Origin: Copromyces sp. CBS 386.78
Lineage: Eukaryota > Ascomycota > Sordariomycetes > Sordariales > Sordariaceae
Reading direction: 5' to 3'
DNA: 64,000 nt
Assembly (NCBI GenBank): GCA_030685235.1
Contig: MU839176.1
Span: forward strand, 108,047 to 172,046
Position 1 is the first letter of the stretch; the number at the start of each line of letters is the position of its first letter. The notes below the pieces were generated by a model. The model saw only the letters and a list, made by a program, of their open reading frames with translations, searched no databases and was not told where the DNA came from. Shown piece by piece: positions 49,040 to 60,250 of this stretch. A program made the position numbers and the translations under genes.

Positions 49040-49751
49040 ATATTTTTTTTTCTTTTTTTTTGCTTTTTACATTTTTTTCTTATTATTTTTATATTTATTT
49101 ATCTTTTTATTTTTAAATTTATTTATCTTTTTATTTTTTCGTTACTTTTTTTTTTCTTTTTTTTTCTTTTTTTTTCTTTTTCTTTTTCTTTTTTTTCTTT
49201 TTTTTTTCTTTTTTTTTTCTTTTTTTTTTTCTTTTTTTTTTCTTTTTTCTTTTTTTTTTCTTTTTTTTTTTCTTTTTCTTTTCTTTACCTTTTTCTTTTT
49301 CCCTTTACTTTTCTTTCTTTTTCTTTTTTATATTCTTTTTCTCCTTCTCTTTTCTTTTCTTTTATTTTCTTTTTATTTTTCTTTTCGTTTTCTTTTATTT
49401 TTCTTTTCTTTTTCTTTTATTTTTCTTTTATTTTTCTTTTATTTTTCTTTAACTTTTTATTTATCTTTTTGTTTATCTTTTTCTTTTTCTTTTTCTTTAC
49501 CTTTTTCTTTACCTTTGTCTTTTTTCTTCTCTTTTTCTTTTTCTTTTTCTTTTTCTTTTTCCCTCTCTTTTTCTTTTTCTTTTTCTTTTTCTTTTTCTTT
49601 TTCTTTTTCTTTTTCTTTTTATTTTTATCCTTCTTTTTAATTTTAATTTTAATTTTAAATTTTTTTTTTTTAATTTTTTTTTTTTTTAATTTTTTTTTTT
49701 TTTTTATTATTATTTTTTTTTTTTTTTTTTTTTTATTTTTTTTTTTTTTTG
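49040..49751. repeat. Long polypyrimidine (CTTTTT)n tract
   Basis: About 700 bp of T runs punctuated by C, with regular CTTTTT units at 49515-49620. It yields an artefactual Phe-rich frame on the plus strand and a Lys-rich frame on the minus strand (48998-49762 and 49417-49869). The A-rich minus strand could be an expanded polyA tail. Confidence 0.9.
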
Positions 49752-49832
49752 CCGGCCGGTAAGGAGTTGCCGGCTGGTAGGGAGTTGCTGGCCGGTAGGG
49801 AGTTGCCGACAGGCAGGGAATTCCCGGCAGGC
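49751..49832. repeat. 18-bp tandem repeat, four units
   Basis: Units of GCCGGCCGGTAAGGAGTT with few substitutions (GCTGGC, GACAGGCAGGGAA). GCCGGCCGGC-like palindromes make each unit hairpin-prone. Confidence 0.85.
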
Positions 49833-50284
49833 AAAAAAACTTAGTCGTTTTTAGTTTTCCGCTGTCCAAAATCTAAGAAAAACGCTTCTTTTCGATTTTT
49901 CTCAACAACCAGGCATCAAAAAAAGATATAACTGGTACCAAAATGACCGCCTAATCGCGGCGATCATTTTGGTAGTCTTTTTATATTGATGCATTTCCTA
50001 AAAGTAGCTTATTTTCATTAAAATAGAAAAGTATTTCGCATTTCTACTAGGATCCACCCTTCTAGCTAATCAATCGAATGCGAAATACAGTTGCGAAACA
50101 AAGTGCGAAAAAACGCACGGATCAACATATCGTCCGTATTTACGCATTCGCGCCCTATAAACAGAAATACCGCCGCGCTATGTCGATGAGCCTACGGACC
50201 ACGACCTTTGGTGCGGATTTTCCGTTGTGACACCTTTGGTGCCGTGGGCGCCATCTCCTTGCTTAGGCATGGTGTTTTAATTAA

Positions 50285-52040
50285 TTTCAATTTAAATCTA
50301 AATTTCAATTAATTAACAATATTTTTAATATCCTCATTCTGGTATACTATAATAAGAAGATTATTAACGTAAAGTATTATCAATACTCCTCTAATCTTAT
50401 TAATAAAAAAATAGGCATCTATACCTAATACTAAGAAACCCAATTCTAACAAGATGGGATTTAAGGTATTAAACTAGTATAGAAAGCTCCGTCTCAACCT
50501 ATATAGAATTCTACGTAATAAGTATACCTTTTAGGGATCCTTTATTAAACCTATTAATTATTCAACGTAATATCTTTTTCCTTTTAAAATAGAAGTATTT
50601 AGGAACATTATATTAAAATCGAATTATTAATAATGTAGATCGTAAACGGCCATATAAACTAAAAAAATTCGAAGATTCGTACTATTAGCCACTACAATAT
50701 AAACATCTTTAATATTCTATAAATCTTCTTATTCCTTATTACCACAAACTACCCATCGTACCCTAGCCTCGTATTATTAAATAAGAAAGTTAAATTTCTT
50801 GTTATATACCTACTTACTAAAGAGGACATTTATATTTAGGGTTTTCTAAACTAAATTCTACACCTCTTAATCTTTCAATACTTTTACCTACTTTTCCATA
50901 GCTAGAAACCAATATATACTAAAATTTAAGAGCTTTTTAACTTATCTATAATTCTTAAAGATAACTCGTTCAATATTATAATTATTAATTTCCTTTAATA
51001 CCCTCATAACTATAAAGCACCAAATAGGCGGTAATCTCGTCAACCGGTTAGGTTCTATCGTTCTATAATACAATAATAGTTTACCTAATTTCATTAATTA
51101 TCCTTTCATTACTATATTTATACCTATTTAATTTCTTAACTTTAACTCTCTTTAAGCGACCTTCTCGTACCTCTAGAATAGAATTATCTACAGCAGGAGC
51201 CACGGGTTCTAAAGAGGGTTAATCGTTTAAAAAAGGTACTAAGGGAGTAAAGGGTACTTATATAGGTATAGGAATAGCGAGGTTAAATAGAAGTAGTACT
51301 AGAAATCCTTATTAAGCTACAAAGGGAGCTAGAAATACTAGTAGTACTAGTGCCAGAAATATTACTAGTACAAGTACTAGAAATAGAGGCATTTATTAAA
51401 GCTCTATATCTATAGGGGCCCAAAGAGGTTTAAAGGTTGATAGAGATATAAACCTCTTAAAGAGGTTTGGCATTCGAAGGCTGCCGTATTAAATAGGGGT
51501 AGAAACTACCGTATTATTCGTAGTCGCATCTTAAAGATTTATCAAAATCGCTAAAACTGTTTAAAGAATATAATTTATCAAATAGGCTATCCTTTAGTAG
51601 GATAGGATTCTCCTTATCTAAATTATAGAGATCTATCGTTTATTCCTCTTCTTCGATAAAAGGTAATAGCCAGTCTTATTAATTTAAATCTTAAATTAAA
51701 AGTATTAATAATAGCGCCGGTATTAATAATAGGGTAGGGTAGTAACGTAGTATCTCGAAAACCGTAAGGGGAGGTTTAAGTTAAGATTATTATTTAACCT
51801 CTACTAGTTACGCTGCTATTAATCGCGTTATACCCGTTACTTTAGTTATCACCTCCTTTTCTTACTCCGCTACGTCTTCTATTTCTTAAATATTGTAATC
51901 TTCGAAGACTACTGTATATTAAGGTTTATCTTCTCTTTCTTTATCCTCGTTATCCTTTTCTACGAATTTGACCGTACTCGTTCGAATTATTTCGTAAAAT
52001 TCTAAATCGTATAGCCAATAAATATAACTATATTCGTCGC
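50285..52040 (-). pseudogene. RIPped integrase-RT part of copia-3 Pol
   Basis: The minus strand near 50400-50290 reads VLIILYVNNLLI, then YQNEDIKNIVN and FKLK. This is the copia RT YVDD box with both Asp turned to Asn by G-to-A. Further upstream (higher coordinates) is degraded sequence where integrase and linker should lie; 51200-51420 is less RIPped and repetitive (TACTAGTA units). Confidence 0.7.
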
Positions 52041-52056
52041 CATAATTGAGAAGGTA

Positions 52057-52551
52057 CAGTGGATGCCACAAATAAACGCCCCGTTATTTTTTTCTTACCT
52101 TAAAAGGCCTAAACTCAACACTTTCGTATACGAATAAAATAACCACTTTTAAAGATATAGACATCCTTAAAAATACTACGAATAATTATATACCAAATAT
52201 TATTCATAAAGAGAGCCGCCTTCTATTACCTTGTAAGGGGGTTGAGAATTTAGGCTGCAAAGTCCAACTACAATGCGAATTCGGATTTCAATCCACTAAA
52301 GAGCGCTATAAGTCCACTATAACATTTTTTTTAATGTAACCTAGAATTGGCACACTAATTACTCAACTACAAGCAATAGTAGAAAAACTAGGTTTCTTTT
52401 CCTCAATTGTATTTGCATTTACCTATTTACACTATAAGTGCATCTACGATTCTCCTTTGTTAAGGGGTTGAAAGTTGAGAGTGACGATGTTGAGTTTTGG
52501 TCTCTTTTGCAGGGAAAAAATCCGCGGGGCGTTTATTTATGGCAGGGACTG
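52057..52551. mobile_element. Tc1/mariner-type MITE (495 bp)
   Basis: Ends CAGTGGATGCCACAAATAAA on the left and the complement of CAGTCCCTGCCATAAATAAA on the right. Both continue ACGCCCCG, an inverted repeat of about 27 bp, flanked by TA at 52055-52056 and 52552-52553. A CAGT start with a TA target is typical of the Tc1/mariner/pogo group. Not RIPped. No coding region. Confidence 0.85.
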
Positions 52552-52553
52552 TA

Positions 52554-53702
52554 GGCTTTACGTACTCGCAGAGTAAATTTATCGCCTTATTCCTATTTTT
52601 AAAGTTTAATATAATAATAAGTAATATACTAATATTTTTATAAATATTTAAAGTAGGGTTTCTTCTAATCTATAAGATTATTAACGTAAGTATGAAGTAA
52701 TTTCTAAGGATTTATTTTATTTAAATTTATTTTAATTAGTAGGAGATTTATAATTCTAATTACTATATCTATTACGAATAGCCAAAGAACTATAGGAATT
52801 TTATTCTTTTAAATAACGGTTCTAATCTTTATTATAAATTAAACGGCTAATTAATTTAGCCGGGCCGTTTATCCATAATATATAGGGTATTATTTTCCAA
52901 ATTTTAACACCTTCCTACCTTACTTATTTATCGAATTTATTATTCTTAAATTCTATTATCGCTAATCGAAATTTTAAACTACTATTAAAACCGATAATAC
53001 AGACTTTTAAACTAATTTGTAACTCTATAAACTTCTTCTATTTAATTAGAACTTTAAAAGTATCGCCTTTATTAATTACGAAGCGGACCTATTTATAAAT
53101 TAAAATTATATAAATAAAATATATAATGTATTTAACGCCTATATAACTGAATTAATTATAGTTAATTATATCTACCCGCATATATTATAGTACTTTCGTT
53201 ACTATAGTACTGTAAATTACCTTAAATATTTTATCTATTATCTTTAATATATTATATGCCTTATAATTATTATCTTCCTATCTAGATATAAGGATACCTA
53301 CTTTCTAATAAATTTTAATAATTTATTATTTTCCAACGTATATTAATTGTTTATATATTATCTTATATATTATCGAAGCTATTAAAGCTTTAAAGAATTT
53401 TCGACTCTAATCGAAATTATTAGGAGGTATAGTAAGTAGGGTAGGGACGTTACTAGCCCAATTATATTATATACTATATTTACTGTATAAAATCTAATTG
53501 TTTTTTATTATCTATTCTATAACGTTATTAAGTAGGCTAATAAATATAATAAGATTAGTTAAAACGTTAAAGTAGAATTATACGTCCTTAATCATTACCC
53601 TTATTATACTATATTATATTATTAATATTATTAATTCTACCGTACCTTTATAATACGAATATATAAAATTACTATTACTTACTATATATTTAAATAATTC
53701 GT
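52554..53702 (-). pseudogene. RIPped copia-3 internal region (gag/protease side)
   Basis: AT-rich, CpA-depleted DNA between the two DNA transposons; frames closed by many stops. By position it belongs to the protease/integrase part of copia-3. I could not identify a conserved box. Confidence 0.4.
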
Positions 53703-53710
53703 TTAATAAT

Positions 53711-56700
53711 AAGAAAGTCTAACCGTACGGTCACGAATGTCTATCCGTACAGTAATCCACTTTTTTCTCCTATATATATCCCTAACCCTGCTATCCCCTC
53801 CCCGTCAACACCAGTTTCGCTCGTACCGCGACCGCCAAGCCCCCAGATTACAGCCTATTATATATTTAAACCCCTACATAGGCCACTTTTCGTATTACAC
53901 TACCCAACCCAATAATCCAAACTAGACTTAGCGATTTTCTAGCACGCATCGTCGCATCGCTTCCTCTACCAAACCTCTCACATTATTACCCCTATTTACG
54001 AAATTAATTTATTATATTGCATATTATAGAATATCCCTAAATAAATAAAGCGCTATTATTTATTAACTATAAAAAATAATCCGTCATCTTTTCTATATGT
54101 TTCTCTAATTAATTATAATATAAATAGCTAATACAATAACCTAACCGACGGGCGTACGCGACCGTAGCGGCACGGATATAAACATACCCAACAACCCCTC
54201 TATCCCCCCTAGCCTAACTCCCCTAAACGAGCCTACTTCAACGTAGTTAGAGATTATAAATTTTATAAATTTCTATAACAATAACAATCCTAATAATAAT
54301 AATAACCTTTCGATAATTAAAACCGATAACGAAGACGAAGAGGAGCGCTACTTTATTTTTATAATTTAATAGGATAAATTTAATAATATTTAGAATACTA
54401 TTTAATAATAGGTTTAAGAGGAGGAATATAATATCATTAAAATATAATTTACTAATAAAGTCCTAAACTTCGGTCCTTCTCATTATAATATTATATATAC
54501 TAATAGCCTTCGTTATAAAAGCGAAGTAAACTCTCAATCTATATTAACTACTAAGAAGGATTATTCTTAGGGAGGGTATTTTAAAGTATTAAAGATTAAC
54601 GAAAGGAGGTAGACTTTCAAACTAAAAAAGGATTATAATAAATATACCTATATCCCTAATTAAAACGTATTAGAATATAGGGTTTTTAAAGTAGAATATA
54701 AAGCATTCATCGTTTAATATTTCAATCGCCCTAATATACAAAACCATTAAATCGCTTTTAAATTACGTAAATAGTTCTTAAATATCCGTTTTAAAACTAA
54801 ATAGCTAATTAATTTTCAATATATTTTTAAAAAGCGTACTAACGCTAGCTATAACCCCTTTTAGTAGACTATAAAACTTCTTACTAAAAAGGGGATTTAC
54901 TTTATAATTAATTGGGTAAATAATATTAAAATTAAATTAAAGGCCTTATTCTAGAGCGATCTATAAAGAGAGAAGCTTTAAAAGTAGTATCTATAGGTAT
55001 AACTTTATAATAATATATATAAAACTAATAATAAAGGTTTCGCCTTCTTCTAAATTATAAATATAATTAAATTGGACTATATTTTTAATTACGCATTTAA
55101 GCTCGTAGATAATAAGAAATAGGAGGGTTTTAATTAACTAATAAATTAAATTAACGCTCATTATAAAGCTATCGCCGCCGCTACCCCTATAATTACTATT
55201 ATAAATTACGACAATACTTTAAAGGCAATTATTAAGCGAATTTATCTAGCGGCGGAACCCTAACTATATATCTTTTATATTAATAAAAACATAATATTAA
55301 ATATTAAACGCAAATAGGATAAAAAGGTCGCCGCCTAAATTACTAATATTTATACTATTATAATATAAGTATAAATATAGTAAGAAATTTCGGAATTAAT
55401 ATAGTAAATATTACGGTTAGCCTAGTCAACTTAATTAGTACGGCTACCTAATAATACGACAAATTTATAAGAATTTAACAATAAGGATAAATAAGTTATT
55501 ATTCGCCTAAATTAATTAGTTAACGGCAATATTAATTTAGGCCTTCCTTTAAATACCGTAGAATATTTACGGGCTAGACTTTATAATCTCTAGAAATATA
55601 TTTATTATATAAAGATTATTAAAGAGTTTAATACCGCTTAAAAGATATTTAAAAGCTTTTTTTCGTAGTAAATAGCGATTATTACATATTTAAACATTAT
55701 ATATATAACGATTAAAGAATAGTAGGCTATATATTACGTTAACGAGAAGTTTAATTTTAATTACCGTACTATATTACTAATTGAATTAGCTAACCGTAAT
55801 TTAAAGAGCTTTATAATTATAAGTACGTATATCGCTCCTATATAATTTTATAGTATATTAATTATTATTATTCATATAGGCGCTAATCTAATCGTTTAAG
55901 CTGTTATCCAGAGTTTCAAATTATTTAATACTATAAAATTAGCTATTAATAAGGCTATTAAATATTAAATAAAGCATACCAAATTCGACTATTTTAATAT
56001 ATAGTAACTAGGGGAAGTACCTAATTAAGTATATTAGTAAACTATTAATATAGTAGTCCATTAATATTATAGAGCCTTCGGTATTATACCTACAATATAT
56101 CGCCCTACCTCCAATAAATTAGAGCCCTATACAGGCAAATTTACTAAATAATATAGCTTACTATACTTAGATTCATTATTCGCTACAATAATTCCCCAAT
56201 AAAAAATATTAAAACTAATTAAACTAAACTTTTACCTATATTAATAGCTCTCGAAAAATATTAAGGACGAAGACGATTACCTTATTTATTAAAACTTTAA
56301 CTGTATTTAAAGCCTTCGTAACCGCCCTCGTAATACCGTAATCTTTATTACTAATCCTCGTACCCCCTAATTAATTATACCAATTAATACTTAAACTCCT
56401 CCTCCCTCTACGGCGCCAACTCAACTATTACAACCTCGAAGATAGCCTCGCTTATAGCCTACCTACGGCCGACCCCCCGTATGAAACTAAAATCCTATAA
56501 CCTTAATACAAATAGCACTATCGATTTAATAAAATATATTTAACTAAAAAGGCATTAATTTAAAAATAAAGGATATAGCCAACCGCCGCTAACTTCTAGC
56601 CAATATATAGAATAGGGGACGAGGCCGCCTTCGTAATAGTATATAGAAAAGTAGAAGAAAAGGAAAGAGAGGAAGTAACGTTACTCGTAATAGAAGAGGA

Positions 56701-57209
56701 GGCACAACTAGTACTACTAGAGGAGGAAGTAGAGGAAGAAATAAGGGAAGGGGCACGCCTACTAGTATTCCTACTAATACGTAGGGTATATAACGTAGTA
56801 TATAGATCGCTAGTATATAGTAATAACTCTAGGAGCCTTCTAGTAGGAAATTAAACGATTATACAATAAATTTCAAATAGATTATCAATATATAGATTAA
56901 TATAAATTGAATACAATTAATTAATCGCTCAATTAAGCGATGTACGATCGTGCAATGTGCGACCGTACCGCTAATGCCCTGTAAAATACGCTATAAAGTG
57001 TGCTATAAAGTAGCCAATCTGGGTGCAGATCTGGGCTTGGTACTAGGTATGACATTTCGTAAAAGAATAGTAACGCCTAGATTTCTAGGCGAAATTTTCG
57101 AAAGAATACATGTGACATCTGTAGCCGCGCGAGGGTTAGGGATATGTGTGAGGGAAAAAGTGGATCACCGTACGGATAGACATTTGTGACCGTACGGTTA
57201 GACTTTCTC
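53711..57209 (+). mobile_element. Mutator-like element (MULE), 3.5 kb, probable relative of the MITE parent
   Basis: Inverted repeats of about 80 bp begin (G)AGAAAGTCTAACCGTACGG and are flanked by the exact 8-bp duplication ttaataat (53703-53710 and 57210-57217). The first base is A where other family members have G, a RIP-type change. The ends and the right subterminal part (56930-57209) are not RIPped, while the middle (about 54000-56930) is. The right subterminal block matches MITE 1 over nearly 190 bp. The central coding relic has Mutator transposase motifs. Confidence 0.9.
54200..56760 (+). pseudogene. RIPped Mutator-like transposase
   Basis: The plus strand reads YNNIYKTNNKGFAFF near 55000-55040, the MULE '(D)-TYKTN--G-P' block, then IDYIFNYAFKLVDN. 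At 55195-55310 it reads YDNTLKAIIKRIYL and EPQLYIFYINKNI, the MULE block '(D)--ALK-A---VFP---QLC-FHI-KN'. Cys-to-Tyr and His-to-Tyr there are what C-to-T/G-to-A RIP makes. A downstream basic RGRGR-type region ends the frame near 56760. Many TAA/TAG stops make it inactive. Confidence 0.8.
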
Positions 57210-57217
57210 TTAATAAT

Positions 57218-58648
57218 TATATATTTATAAACTATTTTAAATAGTTAAATATGCTAATAGCATATCTAAAATTATAAAGAACCTTATTACATATATTATC
57301 GTTATTATTAATATTATTTATTAATTATACTTTGAGAGCCTATTAGATTTTAACGTTTAAATTAACTACGGGCTCTACTAAAAATCCTAATTAAAAGTAT
57401 TAAAATTAGAATCATCACGGCTCATACTATAAAACTATTAACGCTACTATATAGAAGGGAACTCTTTAAAAAAGGATAGGTAAGGCCATTATTCGTATTA
57501 ATAGTAACTACAACTATACTAGACTTTGCCTCTATTAACTCTTTCTTTTTCTTCTATAAATCTAATACTTTCTCTAAGTTATACATCTAATAGTCTAGGG
57601 TTTTAAAATTCCTATAATAACCGCAATCGAAATATTTATAACCTTTTATAATATCTCTACTATACGTAAAATACTTTTCTATTTCTCTCTTCTTCTTATC
57701 TTTATTATCCTTATTACCTTTATTATTATTATTAGCATTATTAACTTAAATAAAAATATTAAAGGTTAAATTCCACTTTTCATTATTACTAATAGTACTA
57801 AGCTTTCCTAAGAAGACCAATAGAATTAATTTCTTTATTTCTATATCTATAATCCAAAAGCGGGCCTTAATAGGGTATTAAATTCTAACTATATTAAATA
57901 GGATAACTATTTCGAAATCTTCGTCAATATTAAAATTAACTTCAATTATACGTTTACAATAAACGTTATATTATTATAAAAATAATTTTATAATATCGAA
58001 AGACTATCTTTTTAATAATAGATATTCTTAAAGAATATCTACCCTAGCTTTATCTATAACTTTTGCGATAGCTTTCTAAACCAATTAGTAATAATAATTA
58101 GGATTTCTATCTCGTAAATTCTATCCGTTAATTTAGAAGGTTATTCTAATATTCTCTACTTTTAAAATACTATAAATAGCGGTAATTATTTTAATTCTAC
58201 TAAATCGCTATACTTTGTACTCCTTTAAATTTTTATCCTTCGGTTCTAATTTATCTTTAAAATTAGAAACGTAATTTATAAGGTTAGTACAATCTAATAC
58301 GACCTAAAGAATCAATTCCCAATCGCCTAAGTTCTTCTCACTTTTAAATTAAATAAGGGTTACTGTATCAGCTAAGTTATTACTATTTAAAATTATAGTT
58401 AATAAGGCAAATAATTATATTTTATTAGGGGAAGATTAATCGTAACTATTGTCTTAATAGATAATCCTTATAAATGCTAATAAATTGTTAATTTAAAATT
58501 ATTAGGCCGTAGATCGCGTCGCTAACTCAAAGAGGTTATTAGGGCGTAGATCGTGTCGTTAACTTAGAGGGGTTATTAGGGCGTAAATCGCGTCGTTAAC
58601 TTAGATTAAATTCTATTAGGAGGTCGCGCTAGTTAACGTTGCGACAAA
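57218..58648 (-). pseudogene. RIPped gag-side region of copia-3
   Basis: Minus-strand relic between the MULE and the 5' LTR of copia-3, in the gag position. Frames are broken. A 37-bp near-repeat with core TTATTAGGGCGTAGATCG occurs three times at 58500-58605. Confidence 0.45.
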
Positions 58649-58660
58649 GGGCTCATAACC
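58649..58660 (-). other. Primer-binding site of copia-3, half-tRNA-iMet type
   Basis: The minus strand reads GGTTATGAGCCC directly after the 5' LTR. The plus strand, GGGCTCATAACC, is the anticodon loop of initiator-Met tRNA (CAT anticodon). This is the same primer type as copia-1, here un-RIPped. Confidence 0.75.
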
Positions 58661-58895
58661 TATAAAATAGATCATAAAAGATGATAAGAATAATAATAAT
58701 ATATATTGAGAGATCCAACTATCTAAAGCTGGAGGGGATCACCAACTATATACAGTTGGTAATAAAGAGGAAGGTCTGCAAAGGAGGGGATTCTAGGAGG
58801 TGCCAGATCCGCTGTCAAAGGAGGGTTGCAGGGCAAAGGCCCTGCAACGCAAAGGACTAGCGGTCTGTGCAGCAAACGCCCAGAATCTTCTCACA
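58661..58895 (-). repeat. 5' LTR of copia-3
   Basis: 235 bp, same length as its partner. RIP is present at the inner edge (TATAAAATAGATCATAAAAG) and absent at the outer edge (CAGAATCTTCTCACA). Confidence 0.95.
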
Positions 58896-58900
58896 GTGTT

Positions 58901-59960
58901 CGTTTCCGCTAAAAGCCCGAGAGATTTTCCAGAGGTAAGAATCCCTGATGGGCTCTTTCTTGTAATCTCTGAAACTGTTTCGCGACGGCCCTTTTTGGCC
59001 AAAGCGAGGCGTATGGGACTGCCCAAAATCTTCGGTTTATTCTTGCGCCCACTTTGACTGCTTGATCTCTCCTGCGGTGCATCTACTGACACTCCTCCCC
59101 AATGTCCAGATTTTCCTGCACAGAATGCTCAGTGCTTTTGAGCTTTTATCTTTTGTGGAGGCCTTACCAGTTACCACAGAAGCAACCGCCCACGCGCTGA
59201 TAGTGACATATCTCCTTGATCGAACTACCTAGCTTTAACCTGGCGGCCAGATTTCCTGCGCCCGCCTGCCGACAATCATGACTTTCCGGAATCAAGTTCC
59301 AATCTCCAATCACCATCTTGCATACCTCCCCAGAAGTATCTGAGGGAGCCACCTGGCATATCTTCCATGTTCCTACTCAACCAGTCTCCCCTTTCTTCCT
59401 CGTGAGCACCTACCACAGAATCGATCGCCTCTTCTGCCGTCGCCCTTTGAATGCACCTACCATAATGGTAAGGCCTTCAATGAGCCACTCGTAACCGAGC
59501 CGAAGTCCGCCACACCCGCCCTCTTTTCGATTGACATCAGGGACGAGTTGGGCCAAGCGATCATTCCTTGACCACAAGTACAGGAGGACCGAAAGGGTTG
59601 AAAGGAAGGGGCCGTGACTGACAAGATCGAAGAGGAGGATGGACATTTTGGATGGGAGATACTGGAAGACTAGAAGAGGAAGTCCCGACTGGATTCTCCA
59701 CGCATGGTCTCTTGGAAGGCGCATGAGTAGGTAGGTATACAGAAATTGACCACACTCGCGAATGGAAGGTTCACATGAATGACCTGTAACAGCACAACTG
59801 CCCGAGTGGTGTCAGAATGCCAGCCGTCACATCTGATCCTTCCCTTATCAACAAGCTTGTATCCCCGAATCGAGTGGTTTTTTACTTTTGACAACTGAAA
59901 GTGCAGTCAGTCCATTGAGTTCCTACTTCCTATGTATCAACTGAATCTGGGCAAGTGCGC
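58901..59960. other. Non-RIPped region, no firm gene
   Basis: Normal composition. A minus-strand frame from an ATG at 59092 (MSVDAPQERSSSQ, basic, Ser-rich) runs into the copia-3 target site after about 66 codons. Joining the pre-insertion flanks at 47753 adds three residues and a stop, so a small gene may have been hit near its end. Another minus-strand frame at 59410-59724 (104 codons, one hydrophobic stretch) has no recognisable domain. Neither is strong enough to call. Confidence 0.45.
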
Positions 59961-59984
59961 AGTCGATTTATGGGTATAGGGGTT

Positions 59985-60250
59985 CTTTTCATTCCAACCG
60001 TGGTGTTCCTTTCCGTCCCAATCGTGATGTTTCTTTTTACCCAAACTGTGCTGATTCTTTTTCATCCAAACTGCAGTGGTTCTTTCTATTCCAACTGTAG
60101 GGTTTCTTTCCATACAGACTGCAGTATTTCCTTCCATTCCAACTGTTTCTTCTCATTTCGACCGCAAAGTTCCTTTCCATTCCGTCCTTCTGTGCTGTTC
60201 ATTTTCATCCAACCTGCAATCTTTCTTTCCATCTCAATTGTGCGTCCATT
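59985..60250. repeat. Minisatellite of about 27-30 bp
   Basis: About nine imperfect units with the core TTTCCATTCCAACTG(T/C). Both strands stay open through parts of it, giving His/Asn/Lys-rich readings on the minus strand (59937-60137) and Phe/Ser/Pro-rich readings on the plus strand. The reading changes frame between units, so coding is doubtful. Confidence 0.8.

Larger units (their letters stand above)
48965..50280. mobile_element. Unclassified 1.3-kb insertion in the copia-3 RT
   Basis: Not RIPped, unlike its host. It splits copia-3 Pol between FKLK (about 50290) and LGEVRTFLG (about 48940). Imperfect inverted ends lie at 49001-49028 (AAACACCATTCTGCCC, AAGCTAGGAGAT) and 50253-50276 (complement AACACCATGCC, TAAGCAAGGAGAT). 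The 49001 repeat may not be the true edge, because 48965-49000 is also GC-rich. The inside holds a 700-bp T/C tract, an 18-bp tandem repeat and two hairpins: CCAAAATGACCGC with GCGATCATTTTGG at 49938-49972, and GTATTTCGCATT with GAATGCGAAATAC at 50031-50091. No target duplication could be settled and no coding region is seen. DNA transposon MITE is the best guess. Confidence 0.5.
47759..58895 (-). mobile_element. copia-3: Ty1/copia element on the minus strand, with three insertions
   Basis: LTRs of 235 bp at 47759-47993 and 58661-58895. The target duplication gtgtt is exact (47754-47758 and 58896-58900). On the minus strand the LTR runs TGTAAGAAGATTC...CTCATA. The purine tract GTTTGTGGGGGCG abuts the 3' LTR (47994-48006), and the primer site abuts the 5' LTR. 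Pol ends IVADGLTKPLK at about 48120-48160, and a YVDD-derived YVNNLLI lies near 50350. Inserted sequences are an unclassified element (about 48965-50280), a Tc1/mariner MITE (52057-52551) and a MULE (53711-57209). Its own sequence is about 5.8 kb. Confidence 0.94.

Noticed and set aside
48998..49869. Long open frames of 254 and 150 codons on opposite strands
   Set aside because: They are translations of a CTTTTT tract (Phe-rich one way, Lys-rich the other), not genes.
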